Below, one piece after another: positions 32,397 through 44,639 of a stretch of 64,000 nucleotides of DNA (the first letter of the stretch is position 1; each line of letters opens with the position of its first letter). The translations under genes were made by a program, and so were the position numbers. The DNA is from Cepaea nemoralis (lineage: Eukaryota > Mollusca > Gastropoda > Stylommatophora > Helicidae): assembly GCA_014155875.1 (NCBI GenBank), contig JACEFZ010013212.1, forward strand, positions 62,001 through 126,000, in the 5' to 3' direction. Under the pieces are notes generated by a model. It did no database searches, was not told where the DNA came from, and saw only the letters and a list, made by a program, of their open reading frames with translations.

Positions 32397-33290
32397 AAAT
32401 GGCTGTAGAAAAATAACTAAATATGATAACAACTTGAAACCAGTTTATTTTTATACACACACTGTCCCTTTATTTCTCAAGATAATTTCCACCAACATTG
32501 ATGCACTTATCCCATCGTTTTATCAGTCCTCCCAAACCGGCTGCATAGAACTGCGTGCTCTGTTTTCTAAACCGTGTTTTCACTTCACATTCAACTTCGG
32601 CGACATTCGCGAAATGTCTCCCGCCAAGGTGGGTTTTCAGTGGATCAAAAAGGTGGAAATCGCTAAGGGTGAAGTCGGGGCTGTAAGGTGGATGTTACAG
32701 AACTTCCCACCTTAGTTGGTTAATTTTCTCCTGAGTTAATTGAGCCGTATGTGGTCTGGTATTGTCATGAAGAAGCAACACTCCTCTACACGTTTTCTTC
32801 GAATTGCATTATGAAGCATCGATAGAACTTCACAGTACGATTCGGAATTCACATTGTCACCTTTCTTCTTGAAAGCACACCTTGACAATCCCAGAACACT
32901 ATCAGTATAACCTTCCCTGCTGATGGCGTAACATTGAATTTTTGGACCAAAGCGAAGAAGAATGTTTCCATTGCACTGAAGCACGCTTTGATTCGGGCTG
33001 GTAGTGATGCACCCATGATTCGTCCCAGTAACAATCCTGTTCACCATGTCTTCTCCTTCATCTTCGTATCGACAGTGATCATGCAAGGACAGGCCAAATA
33101 GGTTCATTTTATGTTCCTCCTTTAATTGTCTGGGTACCCACCTTGAGGACACTTTCTTAAATTTCAATTGATCGTGCATTATGCTGTATGCTGAACCATG
33201 TGAGCACCCTATTGCAGATGCTAAAGAGTCTATCGTTACTCGTCTGTCACTGTCAGATTCTCACTCATGGTTGCAACGCGTCGTCATCCA
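32397..33290 (-). pseudogene. Mariner-type transposase relic
   Basis: The minus strand codes, across frame breaks, FKKVSSRWVPRQLKEEHKMN (mariner K-V-S-x-R-W-V-P-x-L-L motif), IVTGTNHG where the first catalytic aspartate should be (normally TGDE), YCEVLSMLHNAIRRKR, and the C-terminal PPYSPDFTLSDFHLFDPLK with the last aspartate retained. The second catalytic D position is also degraded. Cut-and-paste DNA transposase family (Tc1/mariner, DD34D); certainly inactive. The left edge abuts TA next to the LINE at 32396; I could not define both terminal inverted repeats. Confidence 0.85.
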
Positions 33291-36200
33291 TACCATCAAA
33301 TGTAGAAGAGCACTACCATAGAGTGTAGTATAACAATATCTTCAAATGTAGAAGAGCACTACCATATAGTGTAGTAGAACAATATCCATGAATGTAGAAG
33401 AGCACTACCATAGAGTGTAGTAGAACAATATCCTCAAATATAGAAGTGCACTAACATAGAGTGAAGTAGAACAATACCCTCAAATGTAGAAGAGCACTAC
33501 CATAGAGTGTAGTAGAACAATATCCTCAAATGTAGAAGAGCACTACCATAGAGTGTAGTAGAACAATATCCTGAAATGTAGAAGTGCAATACCATAGAGT
33601 GTAGTAGAACAATATCCTCAAATGTAGAAGAGCACTACCATAGAGTGAATTAGAACAATACCCTCAAATGTAGAAGAGCACTACCATAGAGTGTAGTAGA
33701 ACAATATCTTTGAATGTAGAATAGCACTACCATAGAGTGCAGTAGAACAGTATCCTCAAATGTAGAAGTGCACTACCATAGAGTGTAGTAGAACAATACC
33801 CTCAATGTAGAAGAGCACTACCATAGAGTGTAGTAGAACAATATCCTCAAATGTAGAAGAGCACTACCATAGAGTGTAGTAGAACAATATCCTCAAATGT
33901 AGAAGAGCACTACCATAGTGTAGTAGAACAATATCCTCAAATGTGGAAGAGCACTACCATAGAGTGTAGTAGAACAATATCCTCAAATGTAGAAGAGCAC
34001 TACCATAGAGTGTAGTAGAACAATATCCTCAAATGTAGAATAGCACTACCATAGAGTGCAGTAGAACAGTATCCTCAAATGTAGAAGTGCACTACCATAG
34101 AGTGTAGTAGAACAATATCCTCAAATGTAGAAGAGCACTACCATAGAGTGAATTAGAACAACATCCTCAAATGTAGAAGAGCACTACCATAGAGTGTAGT
34201 AGAACAATATCTTTGAATGTAGAATAGCACTACCATAGAGTGCAGTAGAACAGTATCCTCAAATGTAGAAGTGCACTACCATAGAGTGTAGTAGAACAAT
34301 ACCCTCAAATGTAGAAGAGCACTACCATAGAGTGTAGTAGAACAATACCCTCAAATGTAGAAGAGCACTACCACAGAGTGTAGTAGAACAATATCCATCC
34401 TCAAATGTAGAAAAGCACTACCATATAGTGTAGTAGAACAATACCCTCAAATGTAGAAGAGCACTACCATTGAGTGTAGTAGAACAATACCCTCAAATCT
34501 AGAAGAAGCACTACCATATAGTGTAGTAGAACAATACCCTCAAATGTGGAAGAGCACTACCATAGTGTAGTAGAACAATATCCTCAAATGTGGAGAGCAC
34601 TACCATAGAGTGTAGTAGAACAATATCCTCAATGTAGAAGAGCACTACCATAGAGTGTAGATAGAACAATATACCTCAAATGTAGAATAGCACTACCATA
34701 GAGTGTAGTAGAACAGTATCCTCAAATGTAGAAGTGCACTACCATAGAGTGCAGTAGAACAGTATCCTCAAATGTAGAAGTGCACTACCATAGTGTGTAG
34801 TAGAACAATACCCTCAAATGTAGAAGAGTACTACCATAGAGTGTAGTAGAACAATATCCTCAAATGTAGAAGTGCACTACCATAGTGTGTAGTAGAACAA
34901 TACCCTCAAATGTAGAAAAGCACTACCACAGAGTGTAGTAGAACAATATCCTCAAATGTAGAAGAGCACTACCATAGTGTAGTAGAACAATATCCTCAAA
35001 TGTGGAAGAGCACTACCATAGTGTAGTAGAACAATATCCTCAAATGTGGAAGAGCACTACCATAGTGTAGTAGAACAATATCCTCAAATGTGGAAGAGCA
35101 CTACCATAGTGTAGTAGAACAATATCCTCAAATGTGGAAGAGCACTACCATAGTGTAGTAGAACAATATCCTCAAATGTGGAAGAGCACTACCATAGAGT
35201 GTAGTAGAACAATATCCTCACATGTAAGAAGCACTACCATAGAGTGTACGTAGAACAATACCCTCAAATGTTGGAGAGCACTACCAACAGAGTGTAGTAG
35301 AACAATATCCTCAAAGGGAGAAGAGCACTACCTAGAGTGGTAGTAGAACAATATCCTCAAATGTGGAAGAGCACTACCATAGAGTGTAGTAGAACAATAT
35401 CCTCACATGTAGAAGAGCACTACCATAGAGTGTAGTAGAACAATATCCTCAAATGTAGAAGAGCACTACCATAGAGTGTAGTAGAACAATATCCTCAGTG
35501 TAGAAGAGCACTACCATAGAGTGTAGTAGAACAATATCCTCAATGTAGAAGAGCATTACCACAGAGTGTAGTAGAACAATATCCTCAATGTAGAAGAGCA
35601 CTACCATAGAGTGTAGTAGAACAATATCCTCAATGTAGAAGAGCATTAAACCCTAGAGTGTTGTAGAACAATATCCTCAATGTAGAAGAGCACTACCATA
35701 GAGTGTAGTAGAACAATATCCTCAATGTAGAAGAGCACTACCATAGAGTGTAGTAGAACAATATCCTAAATGTAGAAGAGCACTACCATAGAGTGTAGTA
35801 GAACAATATCCTCAATGTAGAAGAGCTTTACCACAGAGTGTAGTAGAACAATATCCTCAATGTAGAAGAGCACTACCATAGAGTGTAGTAGAACAATATC
35901 ATGGAATGTAGAAGAGCATTACCATAGAGTGTTGTAGAACAATATCCTCAATGTAGAAGAGCACTACCATAGAGTGTAGTAGAACAATATCCCCAATGTA
36001 GAAGAGCACTACCATAGAGTGTAGTAGAACAATATCCTTCAATGTAGAAGAGCACTACCAAGAGTGTAGTAGAACAATATCATTGAATGTAGAAGAGACT
36101 ACCATGTAGTGTAGAAGAACATATCCCAATGTAGAAGAGCACTACCATAGAGTGTAGTATAACAATATCCTCAAATGTAGAAGAGCATTACCATAGAGTG

Positions 36201-37620
36201 TAGTAGAACAATATCATTGAATGTAGAAGAGCACTACCATAGAGTGTAGTAGAACAATATCCTCAATGTAGAAGAGCACTACCATAGAGTGTAGTAGAAC
36301 AATACCCTCAATGTAGAAGAGCACTACCATAGAGTGTAGTAGAACAATATCCTCAATGTAGAAGAGCACTACCACAGAGTGTAGTAGAACAATATCCTTA
36401 GACGTAGAAGAGGACTACTATGTAGTGTAGAAGAACGATAACCCTTGAATGCAGAAAAACACTACCATAGAGTGTAGTAGAACAATACCCTCAATGTAGA
36501 AGAGCACTACCATAGAGTGTAGTAGAACAATATCCCCAATGTAGAAGAGCACTACCATAGAGTGTAGTAGAACAATACCCTCAATGTAGAAGAGCACTAC
36601 CACAGAGTGTAGTAGAACAATATCAATTAGACGTAGAAGAGGACTACCACAGAGTGTAGAAGAACAATAGCTTATAGACTAAGTAGAAGAGGGACTACCA
36701 TGAGTGTAGAAAACAATAAACCCCTTTAATGCAGAAAACACTACCATAGAGTGTAGTAGAACAATACCCTCAATGTAGAAGAGCACTACCATAGAGTGTA
36801 GTAGAACAATATCCTCAATGTAGAAGAGCACTACCATAGAGTGTAGTAGAACAATACCCTCAATGTAGAAGAGCACTACCATAGAGTGTAGTAGAACAAT
36901 ACCCTCAATGTAGAAGAGCACTACCACAGAGTGTAGTAGAACAATATCCTCAATGTAGAAGAGCACTACCACAGAGTGTAGTAGAACAATACCCTCAATG
37001 TAGAAGAGGACTACCATAGAGTGTAGTAGAACAATATCCTCAATGTAGAAGAGCACTACCACAGAGTGTAGTAGAACAATATCCTCAATGTAGAAGAGGA
37101 CTACCATAGAGTGTAGTAGAACAATATCCTAAATGTAGAAGAGCACTACCATAGAGTGTAGTAGAACAATATCCTCAATGTAGAAGAGCACTACCATAGA
37201 GTGTAGTAGAACAATACCCTCAATGTAGAAGAGGACTACCATAGAGTGTAGTAGAACAATATCCTCAATGTAGAAGAGCACTACCACAGAGTGTAGTAGA
37301 ACAATATCCTCAATGTAGAAGTGCACTAACATAGAGTGTAGTAGAACAATATCCTAAATGTAGAAGAGCACTACCATAGAGTGTAGTAGAACAATATCCT
37401 CAATGTAGAAGAGCACTACCATAGAGTGTAGTAGAACAATATCCTTAGACGTAGAAGAGCACTACCATAGAGTGTAGTAGAACAATATCCTCAATGTAGA
37501 AGAGCACTACCACAGAGTGTAGTAGAACAATATCCTTAGACGTAGAAGAGGACTACTATGTAGTGTAGAAGAACGATAACCCTTGAATGCAGAAAAACAC
37601 TACCATAGAGTGTAGTAGAA
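33291..37620. repeat. 45/46-bp satellite, about 95 copies
   Basis: Unit CCTCAAATGTAGAAGAGCAC, TACCATAGAGTGTAGTAGAA, CAATAT. The left part (to about 35490) mostly has 46 bp (CTCAAATG), the right part 45 bp (CTCAATG). The 45-bp version stays open as a 15-residue unit MVVLFYIEDIVLLHS on the minus strand. Variants drop 4 bases (CATAGTGTAG) or carry small indels, especially 35230-35340 and 36090-36720. Confidence 0.97.
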
Positions 37621-40600
37621 CAATACCCTTCAATGCAGAAGGGCGCCACTAAAGAGTATAGAAGAACAACAGACTTGAATGTAGAAGTACATTACCCTTC
37701 AATGCAGAAGGGCACCACTAAAGAGTATAGAAGAACAACAGACTTGAATGTAGAAGTACATTACCCTTCAATGCAGAAGGGCACCACTAAAGAGTATAGA
37801 AGAACAACAGACTTGAATGTAGAAGTACATTACCCTTCAATGCAGAAGGGCACCACTAAAGAGTATAGAAGAACAACAGACTTGAATGTAGAAGTACATT
37901 ACCCTTCAATGCAGAAGGGCACCACTAAAGAGTATAGAAGAACAACAGACTTGAATGTAGAAGTACATTACCCTTCAATGCAGAAGGGCACCACTAAAGA
38001 GTATAGAAGAACAACAGACTTGAATGTAGAAGTACATTACCCTTCAATGCAGAAGGGCACCACTAAAGAGTATAGAAGAACAACAGACTTGAATGTAGAA
38101 GTACATTACCCTTCAATGCAGAAGGGCACCACTAAAGAGTATAGAAGAACAACAGACTTGAATGTAGAAGTACATTACCCTTCAATGCAGAAGGGCACAC
38201 TAAAGAGTATAGAAGAACAACAGACTTGAATGTAGAAGTACATTACCCTTCAATGCAGAAGGGCAGCACTAAAGAGTATAGAAGAACAACAGACTTGAAT
38301 GTAGAAGTACATTACCCTTCAATGCAGAAGGGCAGCACTAAAGAGTATAGAAGAACAACAGACTTGAATGTAGAAGTACATTACCCTTCAATGCAGAAGA
38401 GCACCACTAAAGAGTATAGAAGAACAACAGACTTGAATGTAGAAGTACATTACCCTTCAATGCAGAAGAGCACCACTAAAGAGTATAGAAGAACAACAGA
38501 CTTGAATGTAGAAGTACAATTACCCTTCAATGCAGAAGGGCAGCACTAAAGAGTATAGAAGAACAACAGACTTGAATGTAGAAGTACATTACCCTTCAAT
38601 GCAGAAGGGCAGCCACTAAAGAGTATAGAAGAACAACAGACTTGAATGTAGAAGTACATTACCCTTCAATGCAGAAGAGCACCACTAAAGAGTATAGAAG
38701 AACAACAGACTTGAATGTAGAAGTACATTACCCTTCAATGCAGAAGGGCACCACTAAAGAGTATAGAAGAACAACAGACTTGAATGTAGAAGTACATTAC
38801 CCTTCAATGCAGAAGGGCAGCACTAAAGAGTATAGAAGAACAACAGACTTGAATGTAGAAGTACATTACCCTTCAATGCAGAAGGGCACCACTAAAGAGT
38901 ATAGAAGAACAACAGACTTGAATGTAGAAGTACATTACCCTTCAATGCAGAAGGGCAGCACTAAAGAGTATAGAAGAACAACAGACTTGAATGTAGAAGT
39001 ACATTACCCTTCAATGCAGAAGGGCACCACTAAAGAGTATAGAAGAACAACAGACTTGAATGTAGAAGTACATTACCCTTCAATGCAGAAGGGCAGCACT
39101 AAAGAGTATAGAAGAACAACAGACTTGAATGTAGAAGTACATTACCCTTCAATGCAGAAGGGCAAGCACTAAAGAGTATAGAAGAACAACAGACTTGAAT
39201 GTAGAAGTACATTACCCTTCAATGCAGAAGGGCAGCACTAAAGAGTATAGAAGAACAACAGACTTGAATGTAGAAGTACATTACCCTTCAATGCAGAAGG
39301 GCAGCACTAAAGAGTATAGAAGAACAACAGACTTGAATGTAGAAGTACATTACCTTCAATGCAGAAGAGCAGCACTAAAGAGTATAGAAGAACAACAGAC
39401 TTGAATGTAGAAGTACATTACCCTTCAATGCAGAAGGGCACACTAAAGAGTATAGAAGAACAACAGACTTGAATGTAGAAGTACATTACCCTTCAATGCA
39501 GAAGGGCAGCCCTAAAGAGTATAGAAGAACAACAGACTTGAATGTAGAAGTACATTACCCTTCAATGCAGAAGGGCACCACTAAAGAGTATAGAAGAACA
39601 ACAGACTTAATGTAGAAGTACATTACCCTTCAATGCAGAAGGGCACCACTAAAGAGTATAGAAGAACAACAGACTTGAATGTAGAAGTACATTACCCTTC
39701 AATGCAGAAGGGCACCACTAAAGAGTATAGAAGAACAACAGACTTGAATGTAGAAGTACATTACCCTTCAATGCAGAAGGGCACCACTAAAGAGTATAGA
39801 AGAACAACAGACTTGAATGTAGAAGTACATTACCCTTCAATGCAGAAGGGCACCACTAAAGAGTATAGAAGAACAACAGACTTGAATGTAGAAGTACATT
39901 ACCCTTCAATGCAGAAGGGCACCACTAAAGAGTATAGAAGAACAACAGACTTGAATGTAGAAGTACATTACCCTTCAATGCAGAAGGGCACCACTAAAGA
40001 GTATAGAAGAACAACAGACTTGAATGTAGAAGTACATTACCCTTCAATGCAGAAGGGCACCACTAAAGAGTATAGAAGAACAACAGACTTGAATGTAGAA
40101 GTACATTACCCTTCAATGCAGAAGGGCACCACTAAAGAGTATAGAAGAACACAGACTTGAATGTAGAAGTACATTACCCTTCAATGCAGAAGGGCACCAC
40201 TAAAGAGTATAGAAGAACAACAGACTTGAATGTAGAAGTACATTACCCTTCAATGCAGAAGGGCACCACTAAAGAGTATAGAAGAACAACAGACTTGAAT
40301 GTAGAAGTACATTACCCTTCAATGCAGAAGGGCACCACTAAAGAGTATAGAAGAACAACAGACTTGAATGTAGAAGTACATTACCCTTCAATGCAGAAGG
40401 GCACCACTAAAGAGTATAGAAGAACAACAGACTTGAATGTAGAAGTACATTACCCTTCAATGCAGAAGGGCACCACTAAAGAGTATAGAAGAACAACAGA
40501 CTTGAATGTAGAAGTACATTACCCTTCAATGCAGAAGGGCACCACTAAAGAGTATAGAAGAACAACAGACTTGAATGTAGAAGTACATTACCCTTCAATG

Positions 40601-40950
40601 CAGAAGGGCAGCACTAAAGAGTATAGAAGAACAACAGACTTGAATGTAGAAGTACATTACCCTTCAATGCAGAAGGGCAGCACTAAAGAGTATAGAAGAA
40701 CAACAGACTTGAATGTAGAAGTACATTACCCTTCAATGCAGAAGGGCACCACTAAAGAGTATAGAAGAACAACAGACTTGAATGTAGAAGTACATTACCC
40801 TTCAATGCAGAAGGGCACCACTAAAGAGTATAGAAGAACAACAGACTTGAATGTAGAAGTACATTACCCTTCAATGCAGAAGGGCAGCACTAAAGAGTAT
40901 AGAAGAACAACAGACTTGAATGTAGAAGTACATTACCCTTCAATGCAGAA
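37621..40950. repeat. 69-bp satellite, about 48 copies
   Basis: Unit CCCTTCAATGCAGAAGGGCA, CCACTAAAGAGTATAGAAGA, ACAACAGACTTGAATGTAGA, AGTACATTA. Very homogeneous; the main variants are GGCACC/GGCAGC/GAGCACC and a few one-base indels. Read on the plus strand it encodes MQKGTTKEYRRTTDLNVEVH plus YPS, 23 residues per unit. It follows the 45-bp satellite without a gap. Confidence 0.97.
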
Positions 40951-41560
40951 AAACACTACCATAAAGTGTAACAGCATAATTTTCTTTGTCCTAGAACAGT
41001 GGTTCTCAACCTTTTTTGGCCCGTGCCCCCCTTCACCATATTTTCAGAACGTCATTCCCCCCCCCCTTTCATATTTCCTATCTAAAAATCCCCCACCCCA
41101 ATACAGTATACGTAAAAATGTAAGGTAAATTTAATAGCACATACTAAAACAAGTCTAGACATCCACATAAAACATGATTTGTGGGTCTACTGACTTTATA
41201 AAATGAATTTTAGAAGGATGAGACGTACTTAACTGTAAAGTATGAAGGGAAAAACAATATCAAGTAATCGGTTCTTGTATTAACGCGATCTTGAAATGGT
41301 CTTCATTCCCCCCCCCTTGAAACCCTAAAATTCCCCCTGGGGGGGATTCCCCACCGGTTGAGAACCACTGTCCTAGAATGTAAAAGAACCTACATAGAAT
41401 ATAAAATAACACAGTTCTAGAATTAAAAAAAAAAAAAAAGAACATTACCCTAGAATATAAAAGAACACTGTCCAAGAATACAAAAGAGCACTGCGCTAGA
41501 ACATAAAAGAACATTACCCTAGAATATAGAAGAACACTGCCGAATAAATAAAAACGCATA
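40951..41560. repeat. Decayed edge of the satellite, interrupted by a MITE
   Basis: 40951-40996 and 41372-41540 contain degraded units (CCTAGAATATAAAAGAACAC) with an A-run at 41427-41439. Confidence 0.75.
40997..41371. mobile_element. hAT-type MITE, 375 bp
   Basis: Perfect terminal inverted repeats CAGTGGTTCTCAACC / GGTTGAGAACCACTG. 8-bp target duplications TCCTAGAA (40989-40996 and 41372-41379). The interior has C runs and matches 4454-4767 inverted. Inserted into the decayed satellite edge. Confidence 0.93.
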
Positions 41561-42300
41561 GACTTAGAGTGTGTATATGAGACTGACGCACTACCGAGGC
41601 ACTTTTTAAAGCCTTGAAGAACATAACATCTTGTGATTTTGAACTTAGTCGTACAACAAGCACGCGCGTGCACACACTCACTATCTGCGTTTCCGGCGTT
41701 CATAGATCTATATGCAAATGACAGGTGACAATCTCGATTTATCAGGCCGACGTCCAACTATATTTTCACATTACCACTACTACTCCAACTAAGTGAGCTG
41801 CAGGTTCGGGGTGTGAACATGCGCACGGTGAATGCTTTCAGCATGGTATTAATTTAAGACGCGGCGCAAGCTCGACACACGCCAGAATACCGTCAGTGAA
41901 ACCAGGTGGGTTTGTCAAGAATATGCTTGCTGTAGGAACTGGTGCCACTAGAATCCTTCACGACTATAGGTGTTCAGTTTCTTCTCGCAGGGTTTGGCGG
42001 GGTCGTGAGGATTCGCTACTTTTCTTATTCTGGAATGTGAAGAAATGGGGGGGGGGGGAGAGGAGGAGGGAAGAGGCTTGTGTTCTGCTATTTATTTTTA
42101 CACACAGACACACATATACCTACATACAAACATCTGTATGTACATATCTAGACAGACAGATACATACGTGTGCATACGCGCACGCTCACATAGGTAGACA
42201 GGCGGATTTATGACACATACACACACATGTACGCACGCACACACATCGTGAACACCATTACCCACCCACCCAACGGAAACTCCCTGCTAGCCGGCTCTTG
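41561..42300. other. Low-repeat stretch with CpG-containing segment and microsatellites
   Basis: 41640-41900 has several CpGs (ACGCGCGTGC, GACGCGGCGCAAGC) and an octamer ATGCAAAT at 41711. 42040-42060 is a G run; 42098-42245 is CA/ACAT microsatellite. No gene recognised. Confidence 0.45.
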
Positions 42301-42309
42301 AAGAAGTTG

Positions 42310-43040
42310 CCTTGACCTTGTTTATCTATATGCGAATTTAGATGTGTCCGTGCAACAGCTGGTAAGTGACACCTGACGCCCAAGTGATGTCATCTTTTTC
42401 ACGGATGGGTCTGTGGTGAGAGATAAATGGAGTGGGTGGGGCTTCGTGGCAAAAGTCCAGAGACGTTGTGTACAAATGTATAGTCTGGCACATGATATCG
42501 CAACCAGCGAAAGAATGGAGACAGAGGCTGTAAGGGCGGCATTCCAATGGCTATAGAATAGTAATACAGAATGACATGTTACATTTGTGACAGACTCTGC
42601 ACAGCATGCAACGTAAGACAGAAACTGTTATGTTCTAAGTGGAATGGCTCTCATGGCTAAAAACGACGAAGGTTTAGAGTCTAGAGGATATACAGAATGT
42701 TCTGTCCAAGGCAAGTGGATGTGCGAGGAAATTAATGGCTGATAGACTGGTTGCTACTGCTCCCTTTGGCAGCGAAATAGATTATGACAAGAACGCGGCG
42801 GTGAAGGCTCCCTGGGATCGAGTGGAACGTGCAGCAAAAAGAGAGGACAGAAGTCTGGAGAGAACGATTCAATGGGGAGTCATTGGTCGACACTCAACCT
42901 GTAGAATAAAATGCTGGTGAATTATCAGACTGCCATTGGTATCATCAGCAATGGAAACTCTTCATTGGCTACCGAAGAAGGGGATAGAGCACATGTGGGA
43001 ATGTCCTGAGTGCAATTATGTGAATTCTTGATTTCATATT
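42310..43040 (+). mobile_element. I/Nimb LINE 3' fragment, RNase H remnant
   Basis: Translation across stops: FFTDGSVVRDKWSGWGFVAK, METEAVRAAFQWL, FVTDSA, and at the end EHMWECPECN. This is the same 3' block as the LINE at 1341-3412. The C-terminal half of RNase H is scrambled. Confidence 0.75.
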
Positions 43041-43069
43041 TCATCTAATCAACTAATACAGGCACTAGA

Positions 43070-43290
43070 TACAATCCCAGCAAATGGGAAAAAATGATTA
43101 TATGTGGAGGTTTTAACAGCCACTCACAGAGCTGGGGCTGTGATCACATGGACCAGAATGCCTGCAGGACTGGTAGGATGAGAATAGATTGATGTTAATT
43201 AACTAGCCAACTTACCCACAAACTTTTGACTTGAGACCATGAAATACCTGGCCAACACATGGAAAACAAAAGAATAAAACTACGACAAAG
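43070..43290 (+). mobile_element. LINE endonuclease fragment
   Basis: The codons WEKMIICGGFNSHSQSWGCD recall the APE endonuclease motif G-D-F-N-x-H…W-G of non-LTR elements (catalytic D replaced by G here). Stops follow within 30 codons. It may be the 5' part of the LINE relic at 44.6 kb. Confidence 0.55.
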
Positions 43291-43629
43291 GAGATATGCC
43301 CGTCCTGTTTGTTTTGCCCTGTTAGTTTTGGTGTCATCGACAAACCTGCACTGTGACTAAGAAAGCTGCTGAGGTTGTGCTGTCCTATGCTGTCTCTGAT
43401 GCAGTGAAGCAGGTGGCTAATAACTACAATGTCAAAGCTCTCCTGGGCTTTTGTTTAGGTGTTAGTTCGTTTAGTTTAGGTGTAGACTGTTGTAGACTTT
43501 CCTTTTTGGGTGGAGTAACAAGTAGTTATTTATAGCCATTAACCTATTCAGTTGTTTACTTGGTGTACCGGCTTTGTCTAGATAGAGGGACAGAGGTCTG
43601 GTTATTTGCTTTTGTTTTGTTTATTCGCA

Positions 43630-43885
43630 TATCCTTTACAGGACATCGCTGTCAACACCAGCATCTGTCAGCTGATTGTTGATTTCTTGGCAAGATTACG
43701 CTCAGTAGTTTTCCATTGCTTTCTGAGCGACCGGCTCACATACCCTGTAAGTTACCGACGCGGAGAGAACCGCTACTAATTCTCGCGCAACGTCACGTTA
43801 CTTACGAGAGTATACGAGATTACAGGAGAAAGTCGTGTAACCTCTAGACCAGGGAGACCGGCGGTTATTTGCTAGAAACCACAAA
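43630..43885 (-). repeat. Dispersed repeat (possible tRNA-Glu-like SINE), copy 2
   Basis: The minus strand starts near 43885 with CCGGTCTCCCTGGTCTAGAG. TGGTCTAGAGG matches a tRNA-Glu-type box A, and GGTTCTCTCC about 80 bases later is box-B-like. It ends GTCCTGTAAAGGATATGC. About 75% similar to 30960-31205. Confidence 0.6.
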
Positions 43886-44123
43886 TCATTGTTAGTGTTT
43901 GATTCTATACTGCAGCTGTCTTTAGTATTTGTTTTTATTGTACTTTAATGTTTGTGTGAACATTAGTTGTCTCTGAAGTAGTAGATTTCAGAAGAGAAAT
44001 ACAGTGTTTGTGGTGTTCCTGGTTTGTTAGTTTAGTCTGTGTAAGCTTAGCTTGTGCACACATTGTTGCCATCACAGTCAAACAATTTAATCCATTAATG
44101 GGTTTTTTTTTTTCATTCATCGC

Positions 44124-44300
44124 TTTGAACTCAAGATTAGCTTTCCCTAGTACCAGTGTCCCTTGCCATCAGATGAACCCACTCTGACTTCAGAGGTACT
44201 AGTAATTTACGTCCCCAAGTCAAGGATGAGAAGTCAGCAGTTTAGTTCAACTGACCTGCTTAAGAACCAGCACTTCTTTTCCATTTGGCCATGCTGACGT
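44124..44300 (-). repeat. SINE family 1, internally deleted copy
   Basis: Minus-strand head CGTCAGCATGGCCAAATGG at 44300; body ACTTGGGGACGTAAATTAC and GGGACACTGGTACTAGGG; ends TTGAGTTCAAAGCG. Confidence 0.7.
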
Positions 44301-44639
44301 CCATTATGAGTTGGGAAATGCCCATCCTCAATCTGTCTTTAAAGCCCTGGAATCATTTATTTCTTTTGACTTTCCCTGTTCCTGTTAGTTCGGGGGAACG
44401 GCGTGGGGTTTCTTCTCTATATTTCTGTTTCTTCTCTACTCTGTATTTCTCCTCTTCTCCTTGGCTCGAACACATGTCAGTATTGTGTTCTCTGCCTCAC
44501 ATCATCAGTTTTCCCTTGGCTTCAGATGCATTCGGTGAATAGGCAGATAGATAAGGTCTCTGCATAAAACATTGACAAGTGCAGCAATACTCTTTTCACC
44601 CTTTTTCAAAAAACAAAAGGCAGGTCTCACTCATCCAGA

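Noticed and set aside
37633..41128. Long plus-strand frames MQKGTTKEYRRTTDLNVEVH… as a repeat protein
   Set aside because: The frame stays open only because the unit is 69 bp without a stop. Single-base indels break it repeatedly without restoring it, and there is no promoter or unique flanking coding sequence.
41640..41900. Promoter with octamer ATGCAAAT and CpGs
   Set aside because: No gene or first exon can be attached; the motif is short enough to occur by chance.
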